Below, in pieces: positions 14,301 through 27,100 of a DNA stretch of 64,000 nucleotides (positions are counted from its first letter, which is position 1; each line of letters opens with the position of its first letter). The position numbers were made by a program, and so were the translations under genes. Source of the stretch: Branchiostoma floridae (taxonomy: Eukaryota; Chordata; Leptocardii; Amphioxiformes; Branchiostomatidae); assembly GCF_000003815.2 (NCBI RefSeq), contig NC_049982.1, forward strand, positions 15,234,769-15,298,768, written 5' to 3'. Below the pieces are notes generated by a model. It searched no databases and was not told where the DNA came from. It saw nothing but the letters and a program-made list of their open reading frames with translations.

Positions 14301-17300
14301 ACGCGACCGCGACCGGCCAAAATTGAGACCCATAACGACCGCATAATTTTCAAAATTGAGTTTTTCATCGATTTTTGATGATAACTTGCGCGATTTTGTG
14401 CCGAAATCGACCAGTTTGCGTCGGATTTTGACTGCCATTACGATGTTATGTTTAGAATAAAGATGGCGGCGATCTACTGTAATATGGGAGGAAATTTCGT
14501 AGTAAGAAGATCAGAATTTAGTTGTCACAGAAGTTTTTTTTTAAATCTATATCATTATAAAGTGAACGAAAGCTGAAACGTATATAGCCTCATACTTTTT
14601 AAAGAAAGATCTGTGTAACTCATACCTTTTTAAGAAAGATTTATGTGAGTGCTTTTGTCCAAATGTACTGTACATTCACCCGTGGGTACGTACGCTATCG
14701 GGACGTACCGGGCATCGAATTCGAAAGGTGCACCGTCGTTATTCCAGATACGACGATCAAGAACACAGTGACGCATAAAGGCTTGTATTGAATTGACAGC
14801 ATCAAAGTTCCCTTACAAATATTGAACTTTAAAACACTGTATCCTGTAAAAGCTCGATAAAAGCTTGGGGTTAAATTTACAGTGTGCGTGTTGTATTTGA
14901 CATTGAAGACCTCGCTTCTTTGCGTGCGTGCAGTGTGCTTGCATTAAACACAACGGAAACCATTTGTACTTTCGTTCATGTTTTGAGTCGATACTCTTCT
15001 CACTGACCACCTGTCCAAATTGACCGCTTTTTCCCGGTCCCCCCGGTGGTCGTCTTGGGCAGGTTTGACTGTATTTACATATTTGACAGTAAGTGATTAA
15101 GAGCCTTGATAACTTTAAGATGACAACTGTTTGATGTGTATTTTGCCAGGTGTGGAAGACAGACTTCAGGAGGGGGTGCCTGATACCATCGCTGCACTCC
15201 GGCGAGCTGGACTGGGAGTATGGATGCTTACAGGGGACAAACAAGTCAGTCTTACTCTACTCTCTGTCCATAGGATATGCTCTTCACTCAGTAGGACAAA
15301 CAAGAAGTTACCTAGCATGCTTTAGTCAGATATGCGAGTGGTGCAACATAGGGATATAGCCATTCTGTACATTGCACAACCTGTCTTGTATCACTGTTAG
15401 GCACAGAAGCGTTCAGATGTAGGTCCTTCCTCTAGAATTTTCCCAGTGTCTAGTGATGCAACAGGTCAATATGCTTTGGAATCCACTACCTCTGAATGTT
15501 TTTGTGTTAAGGTGTAATGCATGCATTTTATGTCTTTATCCTTTTGCATCCAAGTTCATGACCACAAAACAGGTAGCAACTCTCACATACAGTATTACTC
15601 CTACAATGTTCTTCAGGAAACAGCCATCAACATCGGCTACTCCTGTCACCTGTTACAGAAGGGAGACAATGTCATCAAGTTCAACTGTCATGATGGAGTA
15701 AGTTGGTGATCATTGTTGACCATCTAAAGCCTTGTATATGTAGAGTCCTTCTGTCTAAGTCTGCTAGTTGTTAACGTTTGGAAAAAAAATGTTTCATGTG
15801 CCACTACGAAACAAGTATAACTATAGACAGTCAGGTTTACTCACTCTGCATTTCAGAGGATTGCATCCAATCAAATTTTGATTACCACTGCATTCATGTG
15901 TTGAATTTCTACTTATTGATTGAAAAGTAATTCCACCCTCCAAGTGGACAATGTCGGATTTCTAAATATCAAAAGAAAACTGACAAGAATTTTACATAGA
16001 CAAGAGATAGAGCTGAACCCTGTGTTTTCTTGCCATTTCAGAAGTTAATAGACCAGCAGCTTAAAGAGATCTGTATCCAACTTGGCACATGTGGCTGTCA
16101 GCAGTGTTGCCCTCAAACATCCTCTTGCACGGAGAAACTGCACAACTTCTTCTGCAGATGCGGTCATACAGTCGAAGCTTCAAACACTTGCTTACGACAG
16201 CAGAGACATGGTTCTGGTGATGCCCAATTTGGTTCTCAAATGTATGGTGAATCACTCGATGTAGCCAAGAGAATACGAAGGGTAGTCCCAGGAGCTTGGA
16301 TTGAAGCTAATGAAGATGTAAGACATAAGCAACCCAAACACAACCCAGCCAGACTAACTAAGTCCCTCCAAGGAGCTGCTTTATCAGGGGATCCATGTCT
16401 CGTTGTGGATGGGCGAACACTTGGGCTGCTTCTAGAAGAGCAGAGAGCTGATTGGTTGCTGGCAGTGGCGCGGGAATGCAAGGCTGTCATTTGCTGTCGT
16501 GCCACGCCTCTGCAGAAGGCCAACATGCTGAAACTTGTCAGAGAGAGGTGAGTGACGGAGAGCTGCACTTTTAGAGAGCCCAAATAGATTAGACTGGGGC
16601 AGTAGGTGAAATTAGAAGTGCACACATTAACAGTTAGTGCTGATTTTCTTTTGTCATTGATGTTCTTTTGTCAGACTAAGAGCTAAAATGGTATTGTTAT
16701 AAGATAATGCTAAAAAAAGTAGATTGTCAACATGATAATCACAGATTGAAGCCATTTTTTCCATCAGTGCTGCATACATTAAGCATACATACATGTAGTT
16801 AGAGAAAGGTTGTGCCTTTTTTCCAGATTACATGTGATGACGCTGGCGGTCGGTGACGGTGCCAACGATGTGAGCATGCTGCAGGCAGCAGACATCGGGG
16901 TGGGCATCATGGGACAGGAAGGGATGCAGGCCGTCATGGCTAGTGACTTCTCCACACCGCGTTTCTCATTTCTACGGAGATTACTGCTGGTGCATGGGCA
17001 CTGGTGCTACTACAGGCTGGCAACTGTAGTGGCTTACTTCTTCTACAAAAATGCTGTAAGCCCATTGTTTGTCATCTCTAGTCTTCATTACTTATACATG
17101 TACATGTACCATATTTGGGTGATTTTAAACACAATTTGATTACATCATTATTAAGGTACATTCGTGCTCAGATCTAGTATTGGCTTTAGCAGAAATCTGC
17201 AAAGATTGGGATTTGACCAATTTTGTAACATGTACATGTGAGGGACAAAATAATCATGCATTTACTACCAGTATATCAGTTAGCACAAAATATACATGTA

Positions 17301-20300
17301 AATTGTAGCGTTTAATGCATTTTTTGTTTCCTTTTGCAGGCATTTGTGTTCGTCCTATTCTGGTACCAGCTGCTGAACGGTTTCTCAGGCTCTGCACCAG
17401 GAGACCAGTACTACCTTCTCTTCTTCAACATCCTCTTCACTTCAGCCCCACAGGTCAGAGGTCATAGTCTGCTCCAGAAAGATGACTCACTTCTTTGTAC
17501 CAAAATTTGTGTTGGCTACAGTAGAAAGCAGCTGATGGAGTTAGATGTGGAAAGACACTGTAAATATGTGCTGTAGAATTGATTGGATTATCAGAAGAAC
17601 ATAATGTGAGACAACTCAATCCTCTTTGGTGCCAGGTGGCACGTGAGGCTTCAGGAAATCCCTTCATCTTGGTCACTATTCTTGTCTTAGGAGAATCTTC
17701 TCTTCTTAACTTCCTTCTCCATGCAATGTCACCAAGTCCACCTTGGTATCCCTCTCAATCTCTTTCCATGTGGCTTCCCCCTTTGCACAATGCTTGGTAG
17801 TCTTTCATATATGTAGCTATGTACATACATATGCGAATTAAATGGTCAATAGGCATTTATTTGTAGTGCTTGCACTCAACAGCATTTCAATATTTTGCCT
17901 TGACACAATATAGAAGGAATTGGGTTAGGCTTTAACAGATAACTTTGTAACTGCTTGCATCTCTTCCAACAGATAGTTGTGGGTGTACTTGACCAGAATC
18001 TCCCAGATGATGCCCTTAGCAGCTTCCCTGAGCTGTATGCTGTGGGGAGGGAGAGTCGCACTTACCGCAGGGAACACTTCTGGTGGAACATATGTGATGC
18101 ACTGTACCAGAGTGCTGTCATGTTCTTCATTCCATATGGGGTATGTTTTCATGTCAGCTACTTCATCTTATAAAGAAAAACATAATTATGTAGAAAGTAT
18201 CAGTCTGCTTAAGCATAAAGGCATGTTGGATGTGTCCACAATATTTTTGGCTTACCTGCACATTACTACACTCGGCACAAAAAGTTTGGAATATCAACTT
18301 CGGTTGATCATATTTCTGTTGTTTCTGCATAAATTTCAATATATTATATATCTATAGAAAGCTTGCCTGATTTTCTTTCCAATGGTATCAAACTCATTGT
18401 CATTGTTAACTCATGGAACATACACTAGGCCTGCTAACGTCAGTGGGTCACGAAAAAAAAGTGCCCAAATTCACCCGTTTTTGTTCAAAAACTGTATCGT
18501 CCGATTGTTATGGCCGCGGGTGACAATGATTCAAACAATCCTTTTATCACCTAACTTTTGGTTTACAGAACATCCAAGTTTCTTTTTAGCATATCTGAGT
18601 AGATTATTTTATGAGTGTAAATTCATGGAACGAGGACTAGGCCCGCTTACATACAGGAGGTCCTAAAGATAAAGTGCCAAATTTACCCTACTAAAGTCAA
18701 TCACTCCATTCTGCTCATTTTCTTCCGTCGGTATTAACTTGTGAATGAAGGCAAGTTGAATAAACAGGACATGTCAATCAAAGCTACTGTTACTCTTTAT
18801 TCAAGCAAAAAAATCTGAACCATGGCAAGAGGTGATCAATCGAATGCTAGCCATAAGCCGTAGGAAGGCCTAAGACTGTACTCCAGCATCCAATGGTCCT
18901 TGCTCTGTGTGGACTGGTGTTGTAATCTTGCAAAATGGCATTTGGTCCCATATTGAAGAGGTAGGATATTATTACGACTGGATGGAGGATGGTGTCCCTA
19001 TATCTCACCACATTGAAGTTGCCTGGAATGATTACGAGTCTTGTTTTTCCTATGGCGGTTATACCGCCCGAAACCATGACGCTGCCTCCACCACCAAATG
19101 CCGAAAGTTACTCTTGTCGTGTCAGCGTGCGGTTCTCCTTGCCGCATCCGCGCTTTGATTCTGCCATCCAACTATCGAAAGGGCAGAATCACACAAGTGT
19201 GCTAAAACCTTGTATGTTCCGTATACCAAATGTGAGGTGAGAAGAAGATTGATTGAACCAGTAACACACGCGCCAATATCAATATCAACAGGACGATACA
19301 GTGTTGAACAGAAGTAGGGGAATTTGGGCACTTTTTTTTCGTGACTCACTCATGTAAGCAGGCCTTGTGCTCGTTTCATGTGTTTACAATCATGATAAGT
19401 TTGACACCATAGGAAAGAAAATCACACAAGCTTTCTATTGATATATAATACATTGAAATTGATGCATAAATAACGGAAATATGATATACCAAAGTTGATA
19501 TTCCAAACTTTTTGTGCCGAGTGTAGTTGTATTGTTCTTATACATGTACGTTTACCATTGATTCAAATGTTGTAATGATTTTTTTTCCCATTTCAGGCCT
19601 ATGCGGATAGTGACGTGGGAATCTGGGAGTTTGGAATGACAGTGATTGGTGTTGCACTGGTGGTCACTCTGGCCCATCTGGCCATACAGATCAAATGTTG
19701 GGTAAGTTACCTTACATATACACTGAAGCATTGTACCTCGAGTGCTGTTTGATTAAAAAGGTCAAAATAAGCTTTAATATTTCAACCTCCTTTGTTTGAC
19801 AGTGATTTTGAACACTGAAGTGCCATGGTTTTGCTTTATGTGTCATTCCATTGTGCTGCTCAACGGTTGAAAAAAGAAAGCACATATGAATCAAAGGGTG
19901 TTGAACTTTCAGACATACCCACATGTGCTGATAATGCTGGCGAGCCTACTGCTGTATCTGATCTTCAGCTTGGTGTACTCTGCAAGCTGTGTCACCTGTA
20001 ACCCATTGGGGAACCCCTACTGGCTGTTCCAACATACCATCAGCACCCCTGAACACTGGTTGCTGTTGATTTTGACCACTATTATAGCCCTGTTTCCGAG
20101 GTAAGTCGCCTACAATAAGTTGTACCTGATGTCAGGTTCTCACTACTCACTTTACAGCACTAGCACTACTTAGTCTCTCACTTTATACATGTAGCATTGC
20201 ATACCTACCTACCTACCAGTCCTACATGTACATACCTACCTTGTCACTATCAAAGTTGACTCTCTGTATCTGAATTTTCTACCAAAACTGTGGTCTTTTT

Positions 20301-20759
20301 TTACTGCTACTACTGTTTGTACTACATGTATGTACTTCTAATACTAATACTACTACATACTCCTTACTGTAACTATACATGAAGAATTTGGCTGTTTGCA
20401 CCACTTCTTCCCACTAATGTCATGTAGGTTGCTGTATAATTCAGACTCCAGAAAATTAGTTTGTTGAGCTCCCCATACTAAAAATGGATGGAAATCCCCT
20501 TTACTTACTTAGACTTAAATCACCCTTGCGCCACTTGTTTCCATACATACATGTATAAGTCACATATAACATATTGACATTAACTACATCATCAGCCTTA
20601 TGTACATATGTCCCCTTGTTTCCACCCAGGTTCCTAGTTCAGTATGTTCAAAGTGTTCTGTTCCCGACGAGAGTTGATCGGGCACGTCTGTTCACAAAGC
20701 GGCCTTATGGAGACGAGCGCAGCAGCACTTCCACAGCAACTTCCTTTGTTATAAGTTAA
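5379..20759 (+). CDS. ATP10-like: Phospholipid-transporting P4-ATPase, class V (ATP10A/B/D-like flippase)
   Basis: This gene encodes a predicted flippase that moves phospholipid (phosphatidylcholine or glucosylceramide in known ATP10 proteins) to the cytosolic leaflet, usually with a CDC50/TMEM30 partner. The coding exons are 5379-5479, 6636-6783, 7290-7432, 7675-7796, 8336-8412, 8808-8896, 9249-9352, 9613-9744, 9993-10129, 10357-10456, 10932-11084, 11595-11671, 12132-12266, 12677-13070, 13293-13378, 13662-13797, 15150-15244, 15617-15697, 16042-16547, 16827-17055, 17340-17453, 17973-18140, 19597-19701, 19913-20100 and 20630-20759. All use GT-AG junctions with compatible phases and give about 1249 residues. 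That is shorter than human ATP10A, with a compact segment between the phosphorylation and nucleotide-binding parts. Visible motifs are DGET of the A domain (about 182-185), PLSL in membrane segment 4 (355-358), the phosphorylation motif DKTGTLTE with Asp408, SPDEAA (about 553), KGAD (622), TGDKQ (739) and GDGANDVSM (948). Start and end of exon 13 are uncertain: the stronger acceptor at 12090-12091 would bring in a stop (see findings). ATP10 class is clear; assignment to A, B or D is not. Confidence 0.92.
7463..7620. repeat. Tandem duplication of about 79 bp in flippase intron 3
   Basis: Two adjacent copies (about 7463-7540 and 7541-7620) share TACAAAAGTGCT, CAAACCTACACC and the word CATTTTGT in the same order. 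The copies differ at several positions and by a few inserted AAC units. It is non-coding and lies just after the exon 3 donor. Confidence 0.7.
14169..15071. mobile_element. 903-bp non-autonomous DNA transposon with TA target duplication
   Basis: The left end begins CAGTCAAACCTGCCC and the right end finishes GGGCAGGTTTGACTG, exact inverse complements. Both are flanked by TA (14167-14168 and 15072-15073). Subterminal sequence also mirrors, with CGACCACC words near both ends. There is no transposase reading frame inside. The TA duplication and TIR fit a Tc1/mariner/pogo-type MITE or deletion derivative. It sits in flippase intron 16, between exons 13662-13797 and 15150-15244. Confidence 0.85.
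18269..19523 (-). mobile_element. Tc1/mariner-type transposon, about 1255 bp, long inverted repeats
   Basis: The ends CACTCGGCACAAAAAGTTTG (left) and its inverse complement (right, ending 19523) are flanked by TA on both sides (18267-18268 and 19524-19525). The inverted similarity continues inward: a GTGCCCAAATT word near 18459 reappears inverted near 19320, and an A-rich/T-rich run mirrors it. A diverged third partial copy of the subterminal sequence lies at about 18630-18690. A transposase remnant on the minus strand is described separately. The element occupies flippase intron 22 (between exons 17973-18140 and 19597-19701). Confidence 0.88.
18847..19077 (-). pseudogene. Tc1-type transposase remnant (DDE domain fragment)
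   Basis: A 76-residue open segment shows the order typical of Tc1-like transposases: a GGI motif, a strand ending VIIPGN, an RYRD segment, a proline-valine helix, then [17 protein letters not shown], which matches the second catalytic Asp block of DDE_3 proteins (usually QDDNARPH or similar). The Asp is kept, but the neighbouring residues are altered and the N-terminal DNA-binding region and the last acidic block are not visible as open frame. It is therefore a decayed fragment within the inverted-repeat element. Confidence 0.8.
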
Positions 20760-23700
20760 GGGAGTTTACTCTGATGGTTTTGAATATGTTTGCAGAATAC
20801 AGTTTCCCTTTTTAGGAGACAAATGAATTGATGTCCTTTTAAACTGGGACTTAAACTGACAGATGACCACTATTGTATGCTTCAGTTTTTGATGTAGTAC
20901 TACATAATTTGTAGTTCTCATCTTCAAAACACTTTACACTTTTGATAAGAAGTTTTTTTAGAGAGCTCTATTTTATAACTTACTGGTGTTTGGTACTGTT
21001 GTACTGGTGAGATATTACTGGGACAGAATGGCCAGTATTTACATGTTCATTCAGGTTTCGGTCTGTTAACCAGAACTGCACACCAAAGTGGAAAGATTGC
21101 CAACATAGATGCAATTCCGTATAGAAAATAGATGTCAGTTTATGCAGTGCAGACAGCTTCCTTTGAGACATGCAATATTAATGCAAAAACACTGCGTTTT
21201 CTCCAAAAGATGCAATATGTTGTTAAGGAGCTGCAAGTGTTGACAGATAATGGAACAGTGTGTGAGTAGTGCATGTGATAATGTTTGTTTCTTTCCGTGT
21301 GTGTTATGTTTCTGTGTGTTTTTTGTTGTTGTTCTTGTTGTCCACCACTGTCTGTGATGCTTTGCTTTTGAAAGTCGTACTCAGGGTTTTGCTGCTGAAT
21401 GTAGTTGTCATCTCTGTGAATGTGCAACAGCTGCTAACTGTATTGTATAAAACACTCTCCCATAGAGCAATAATTCCATATGCTGCTGTATGGCGAAAGC
21501 CTCTTCTACGATGCACATGTACACATGTAGCTACGTAAGAAATTAGTGAAAGGAACAGTGAATTTTTCAGTGGAAGTGCACCCTTTTCAGTCCATCTCAT
21601 CATGCAAGTAGTCATGGGGCACCATTTTTCTGTTTTGTTTTACCTGTTGATATGAGATTAGAGCCCCTCTGCTTACATCAGAACTAATGTGCCTTAAGTT
21701 TACTTTGTTCTATATGCCATTGCATTATAGTCAATTGTGACCACTCAACAGACTGGTTTGAAGTAAAAATGGTCATAGTAGACCAGTAGAGTCTAGCCAC
21801 GATAGACAGGGTTATTAATGCTTGGGGCAATAGAAAAATGATCAGGGACCACTAAATGGTGGTTACAATGACCAGATGGTCCTTATGCACAGGCATTCTC
21901 TAGTACATGTTTGATTTGTACATGAATGTAGAGTCAGCACCAATGTTCTACCCATTGCCATAACAATACTCACTGGGTCCCATGCCTTCCTGACACTTGT
22001 TGCCATGACAGCAGAGCTGTGTACATTTTACCATTACATAGCAGAGTTGTCCACTCACCACCATGATGCCACATTTAACTCACACCATATTTGTCCACTT
22101 GCCAAAATTCCACCTGTTGTCATAATTAAAGAGATTTGCCATTCTACCTACAAAGCTTGGATATGACAATTTAGGAATACAGTGAGTTATGCTAAACCAG
22201 GAAGGACTTAGGTGTGAACTCCTTAGTAAACTGTTTTATCAAAACAAACAAAAAGGAATAGTACACCCACAGCTTAAACATCTACAAAGATTGCACTACA
22301 AGATTGGAATATATACCATGTTAATGTTATCTTAGGTGAGAAAAGTTGATGTACAAACCATACACCAGTCCCAACAAAAAAAAGAATCACAGTCACCCTC
22401 CTCCTCCAGAGTAATCCTTCCTGGTCCATCATTCATGTCGTTAAAGTGGTATCTGTTTTACTATATATGATTTATCTTTGATATAAAGATATTATTGGTG
22501 ATGTGTTGTGCCAAATTTGAATAAGTGATAGCCATCTTATGGTATGAGACACAGACAAATTGGAAACTGCTGACATTTAGCAAGTAGTTATAATCCTATA
22601 TAAACCAACCAATCACAGTTGTGCCTCTGTACTTCGCTTGAGGAGTACACATTAGTGCAGTAAAGACAAGGCTTGTGTATGCACACAAATGGCATCAATG
22701 CAATTATATACTTTCAGGTTAAGTTGCACTATCACATGGTTTACCATGCATGTATTTTCACCAGTTCATGTTAAGTGTTTTATTAATGCTTGCTCTTACA
22801 GATCTAAGATTTAAAAGTTCCCCATCTACAGTGGAAGTGTCATCAAGACAAAGATTTGTTTAGTTCACTTTTTTTTCCAGAAGAATGTTGAACAAGACAG
22901 AGAAAATAGGAGTTTTGTTATGTGTCTTACACACAAAGAATTTTAAAAACAATTTCATTTGTTTTTGTTCTACAATATCTAGAAAGCAGCATGAAATGGT
23001 ATGCAATTTGGAATTGAGATAGTGACTGTACTTTTAACAGGTCAATAACAGATTGAACTGGTGTGTCATATTTGTGGAAGTGTATATGTTAGTATGCTAA
23101 GTAGTGAGAAATGTACATCTTAGAAGCAATATGTGTTAGGAGGCAGCAATTTGACAAAGTTTTGCAGTGACCTACATGTAGTTACCATTTTATCCTTAAT
23201 TAACTAAATGCAAAATATTCTGAATCAGTTTTATAGCATTTAGTGATGACTGATGAAAGATGTTTACAGATTTTGACTGTTATGGCTGTCAAGGAATGTG
23301 AACAGATTTTGACTGTTGCCATTACATTGTACATGTATTAGCAAACATTACACAAATACATTGATATCTTGACAGTTTAAGTGTTTGGTTCCTTCTTGGT
23401 GAAGTTGTCTCAATACAAAATGTATACATGTACAAACACATTTATCAAAGTTTACAACAATGTATCTTCCTTCTCTCTCACATTAGCTTCTAATATAGCC
23501 TCAGAAGCCTTAGCCAGATCCACAATGAAAGTAGCAGCTCTCTCTCCCTGCTGAGGTACATGTAGGCTTTTAGCTTCATTAAATTTCATTTTGTTTGTTT
23601 TGGGTCATGTGGAATTGAAATTGTCAAGAGTCAGGAAGAGAAAACACATTGTCATCTCCTGAATCTTACAGGTTTATGTGAAAGCTGTAGGACCTTGCTG

Positions 23701-24196
23701 CATGTAGATTGTATCTTCTTCAATAGTCAAAGAAGGCAAAAAGACAAGTTGCCCGATCAGGGCTGTAACTTTAGCAGCACTGAGTTGTATTGTATTGTAT
23801 GGTAGGAGATGAATCGTAAATGGTTCCTTACAAATCTGCAACACATTAGACTAAAGCTGCTTATGGGAAAAGCAATGTCATCATACACATTTATCATATG
23901 TGTGACCTATGGAGGAGAATGAAAAGTAAGTAAGAATGAAAGTATATCTGATCTATGCTGTACTTTCGGAATGACATTAAAACAGTAACTTGTTCATTTG
24001 TGCTTTGCTATAACAGTGAATGTTCCCAACTGGACATTTTCATTTAGTTTACACTCGGACATGTTCAGCAAAAGGCCTAGTCTGAGAAAGAGCAGTATAT
24101 AAATGAGATGCTTAGTTAAACATGGCAAGTGAGCTGCTATGATTGTTTAGCTGTGCTGGTGAATGTCTACACCACACTGTTCCTCATAACAGATTA
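20760..24196. other. Flippase 3' flank and intergenic region to AMT copy A
   Basis: After the flippase stop, the first part is probably its 3' UTR; I found no clear AATAAA near the stop. Open frames of up to about 100 codons near 21140-21615 have no recognisable similarity. From about 23571 to 24190 the sequence is the 3' flank or 3' UTR of AMT copy A, because it closely matches the same position after copy B (36421-36960) and, in part, after copy C (49190-49620). Shared words include GTTGCCCGATCAGGGCTGTA. Confidence 0.6.
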
Positions 24197-27100
24197 TTAA
24201 TGGAAGATAAAGTCAGTCGAGCCAACAGATGGTTGCTGGTCACTTGCACTGGCCTTGATAACAGAACCTGATGGTTGCTGGCCATCGTGGACATCTTCAG
24301 TCGAGCCACCAGATTGTTGGTCACTTTCACTGTCAGAATGTTGGAAGAATAACTCCATCTTCGAGATCTCAGAAGAGGCGCTCTTCTTAGGCGCAGGCTC
24401 GGCTAAAGAAGTAATAAAAAAGAAAGAAAAAAGTTAGTGGACTGTGCCAAGGGAAAAAAGGTTTTGTTACACATAACTAAACTTTCGTCCAACACAAAGG
24501 TATACACGGATCAAATTTTCAACCACCGCTGCCGCCTTCTTTAGGATTAGTACTAGTACTGTTAATCAATCAGTACTGATCCTGAAGAAGGCGACAGACA
24601 GCAGTGGTTGAAAATTTGATCCGTATATACCTATTGTACCATGATTACTACCAACACAGATGGGCTTCCATGACAATTTGAGAAAAGGTTTTATTAGGTA
24701 CAGGTACACGAATTTAAATGCATTAACAGTATTTTGAAGCTGCTTTGTACGATTTCCAGTATGGTTGAAAGTCTAGTTTTTTTTCCATTTTTAGAAACAG
24801 TCGAAAATTTATGTGCACACGGATGTCATCCATGTAATCAAATCAACATGGCCTTATATCATTTAGAATGGCAAAGATACATGTACGACAATCAACTTCT
24901 TACATCTTTAATATATCTTTGTATGTGATCAGCTTTATGACTCTACCAGACAGCAATTTCTGTAAGGAATTTGCAAAAGATAAAAAAGAATGTTGATCTC
25001 CAGGTTGAACCATTTACATGACTTTACAATACAATCCCGTGACCAACATGATGATGAGTATACAACATAGAGAGATATTCATGATAACACCTGTCAGTGT
25101 GCTGAGAATTCAAGGTACCTTGTATATTGGATGTTAGTACTTACGCTCATGATGGACCATGATGGCTTTGAAAAAGCCATGGTGACTCTGTTGTGCCAGC
25201 AGTTCCTCGTGAATTCGCACGGCTTCCGCGTGCTCAAACTTCTCCTGGGTGGACCGCAGCAGTTTAGCCTTGTCAAGGACTGGAAAGAGGCATGCAAAGG
25301 GTTTCAAGTATTAGGCCAGTCAAAAACTTGGCAGTGATGGATACTTTTTTGGGTACGTGCTCTGTCCATATGCCTGATTTTCCCAAATGACACTCTTAAT
25401 ATTATACTTACTTACTTTACTTTGGTCGAGCTCGAGCCAAGCTTGAAAGTCGTCTCCACTCCTCCCTGTCTTTCATCAAGGACTGGATTTTCCTCACATC
25501 ATGTAGGTCAGTGTGGGCTCTGAGATTATCGATGTAGTTGACTTTGGGTCTTCCCGGCTTTTCCAATTATAGTCCATTTCAAACATGCCCAGCAGCCATA
25601 TAATGGTGACTGGAGCAGGTGGCTATTTGACACACCCTATGTACCTGCTCACTGGTCTTCTGACATTGACCCCTTGTTCTGACACCCTCATGTTAGGGTA
25701 GGGTACATTCAATGACACACTCATCAGTCAGTCTGGGTCTTTCAGAAAAAGGAGAGGAATGAGCCCGTAATGTCCCCCAAGAATTTGGTCAAGCACACTA
25801 AATCACCTCTATCTGATCTTATTCATAAGGTTTTACAGCATCCAGACTAGAGGTTTGATGCCTTTGGGTTGGACTGAGTCCATGCATTGAACTAAAGCCT
25901 TCATGTCCCAACTGAAGGACAACCTGGTCACTAAATTCTAGTTTTTATGGGTTTTCAAAGAACCATCTAAAACAGTGTTTAGTTTGAGGACAAAAGGTTT
26001 TTAAATATTAGTGGAATGGGAAGCTGATGGCACTGTTCTGTTTTGCAGTATTTCACTTAGATCAGAGTAGGGAAAGCCTGGGTTTCAAGAAAGATAACAA
26101 TAACACTTACTCTTGAAGATGGAGAAAGTGATCAATCCAGTATATGCCATGATAGCAACAAGTCCACCAATGTTGACTCCTAGTTGATGCCAGGCAGCAG
26201 ACTGTCCATCATAGCCGCAGTAGAAGATACCCTTCTCCTTGTCCATAAAAGGACAAATGAATATACCCCACATTCCAGGTGCCAGGTGCACTGTGGGAAG
26301 GTACAAAGTAAAAGAGAGTTCACAGCCACTGTCACTTCTCACTGACAAAAGTTTTCCTTTTAGGACTGCTTCACGCTTGCTGCTCATCGGGACATCATAC
26401 TTATTGGCACCATCCTGAACATTTGTTGTTGTTTGTTTCTTTAAAACTACCAATAAATGCCGTGTTTTGGATTCTATCACCGTCACAACTGCACAAACAG
26501 AACTGTTGATACAGCAATATGAAAACCATATGATAGGGTTGAATGCCAGTTTAACTAATAGATGTAAGCCATCATAGATGGATTCCAATTACCCTGGAAT
26601 ATACATAATATATTACGCATTATTTTTGTCAATGAATCAATGGGCAGATTGCTAAGACTTAATGAAGTAGTAATAACAATCAGTGTAATTGTCTAACCTG
26701 CAGTGGTATCAATAGGGTCCTCAATTGGAGTAAACTTGTGCAGGCTAATGGACCACAAACAGTGAATAACGGCGCCCGAAGCTCCGATGAGTAGAGCACC
26801 GTAGTTAGTCACAACGTTAGCAGAAGCACAGACTGCCACCTAGACAAAACACAAGTCATTTTGGTCAACAACAGGCAAGGCTTGTCATCCATAATCTTCA
26901 GGATGGAAAGAGACTATAGTCAAATCAGAGCATAGCCTACCCTATGGAAAAGCAACATGTGCATGTACTACGGCATAGCCAATCTGAATTTGTATAGAGA
27001 ATGAACTTACAGTGCCTGCTAGGCATCCATTCACTACGATGCACAGCACATAGTAGTCATTGATCTTCTTGTGAACCAGCCGCTCAAACAGAATGGTGGC

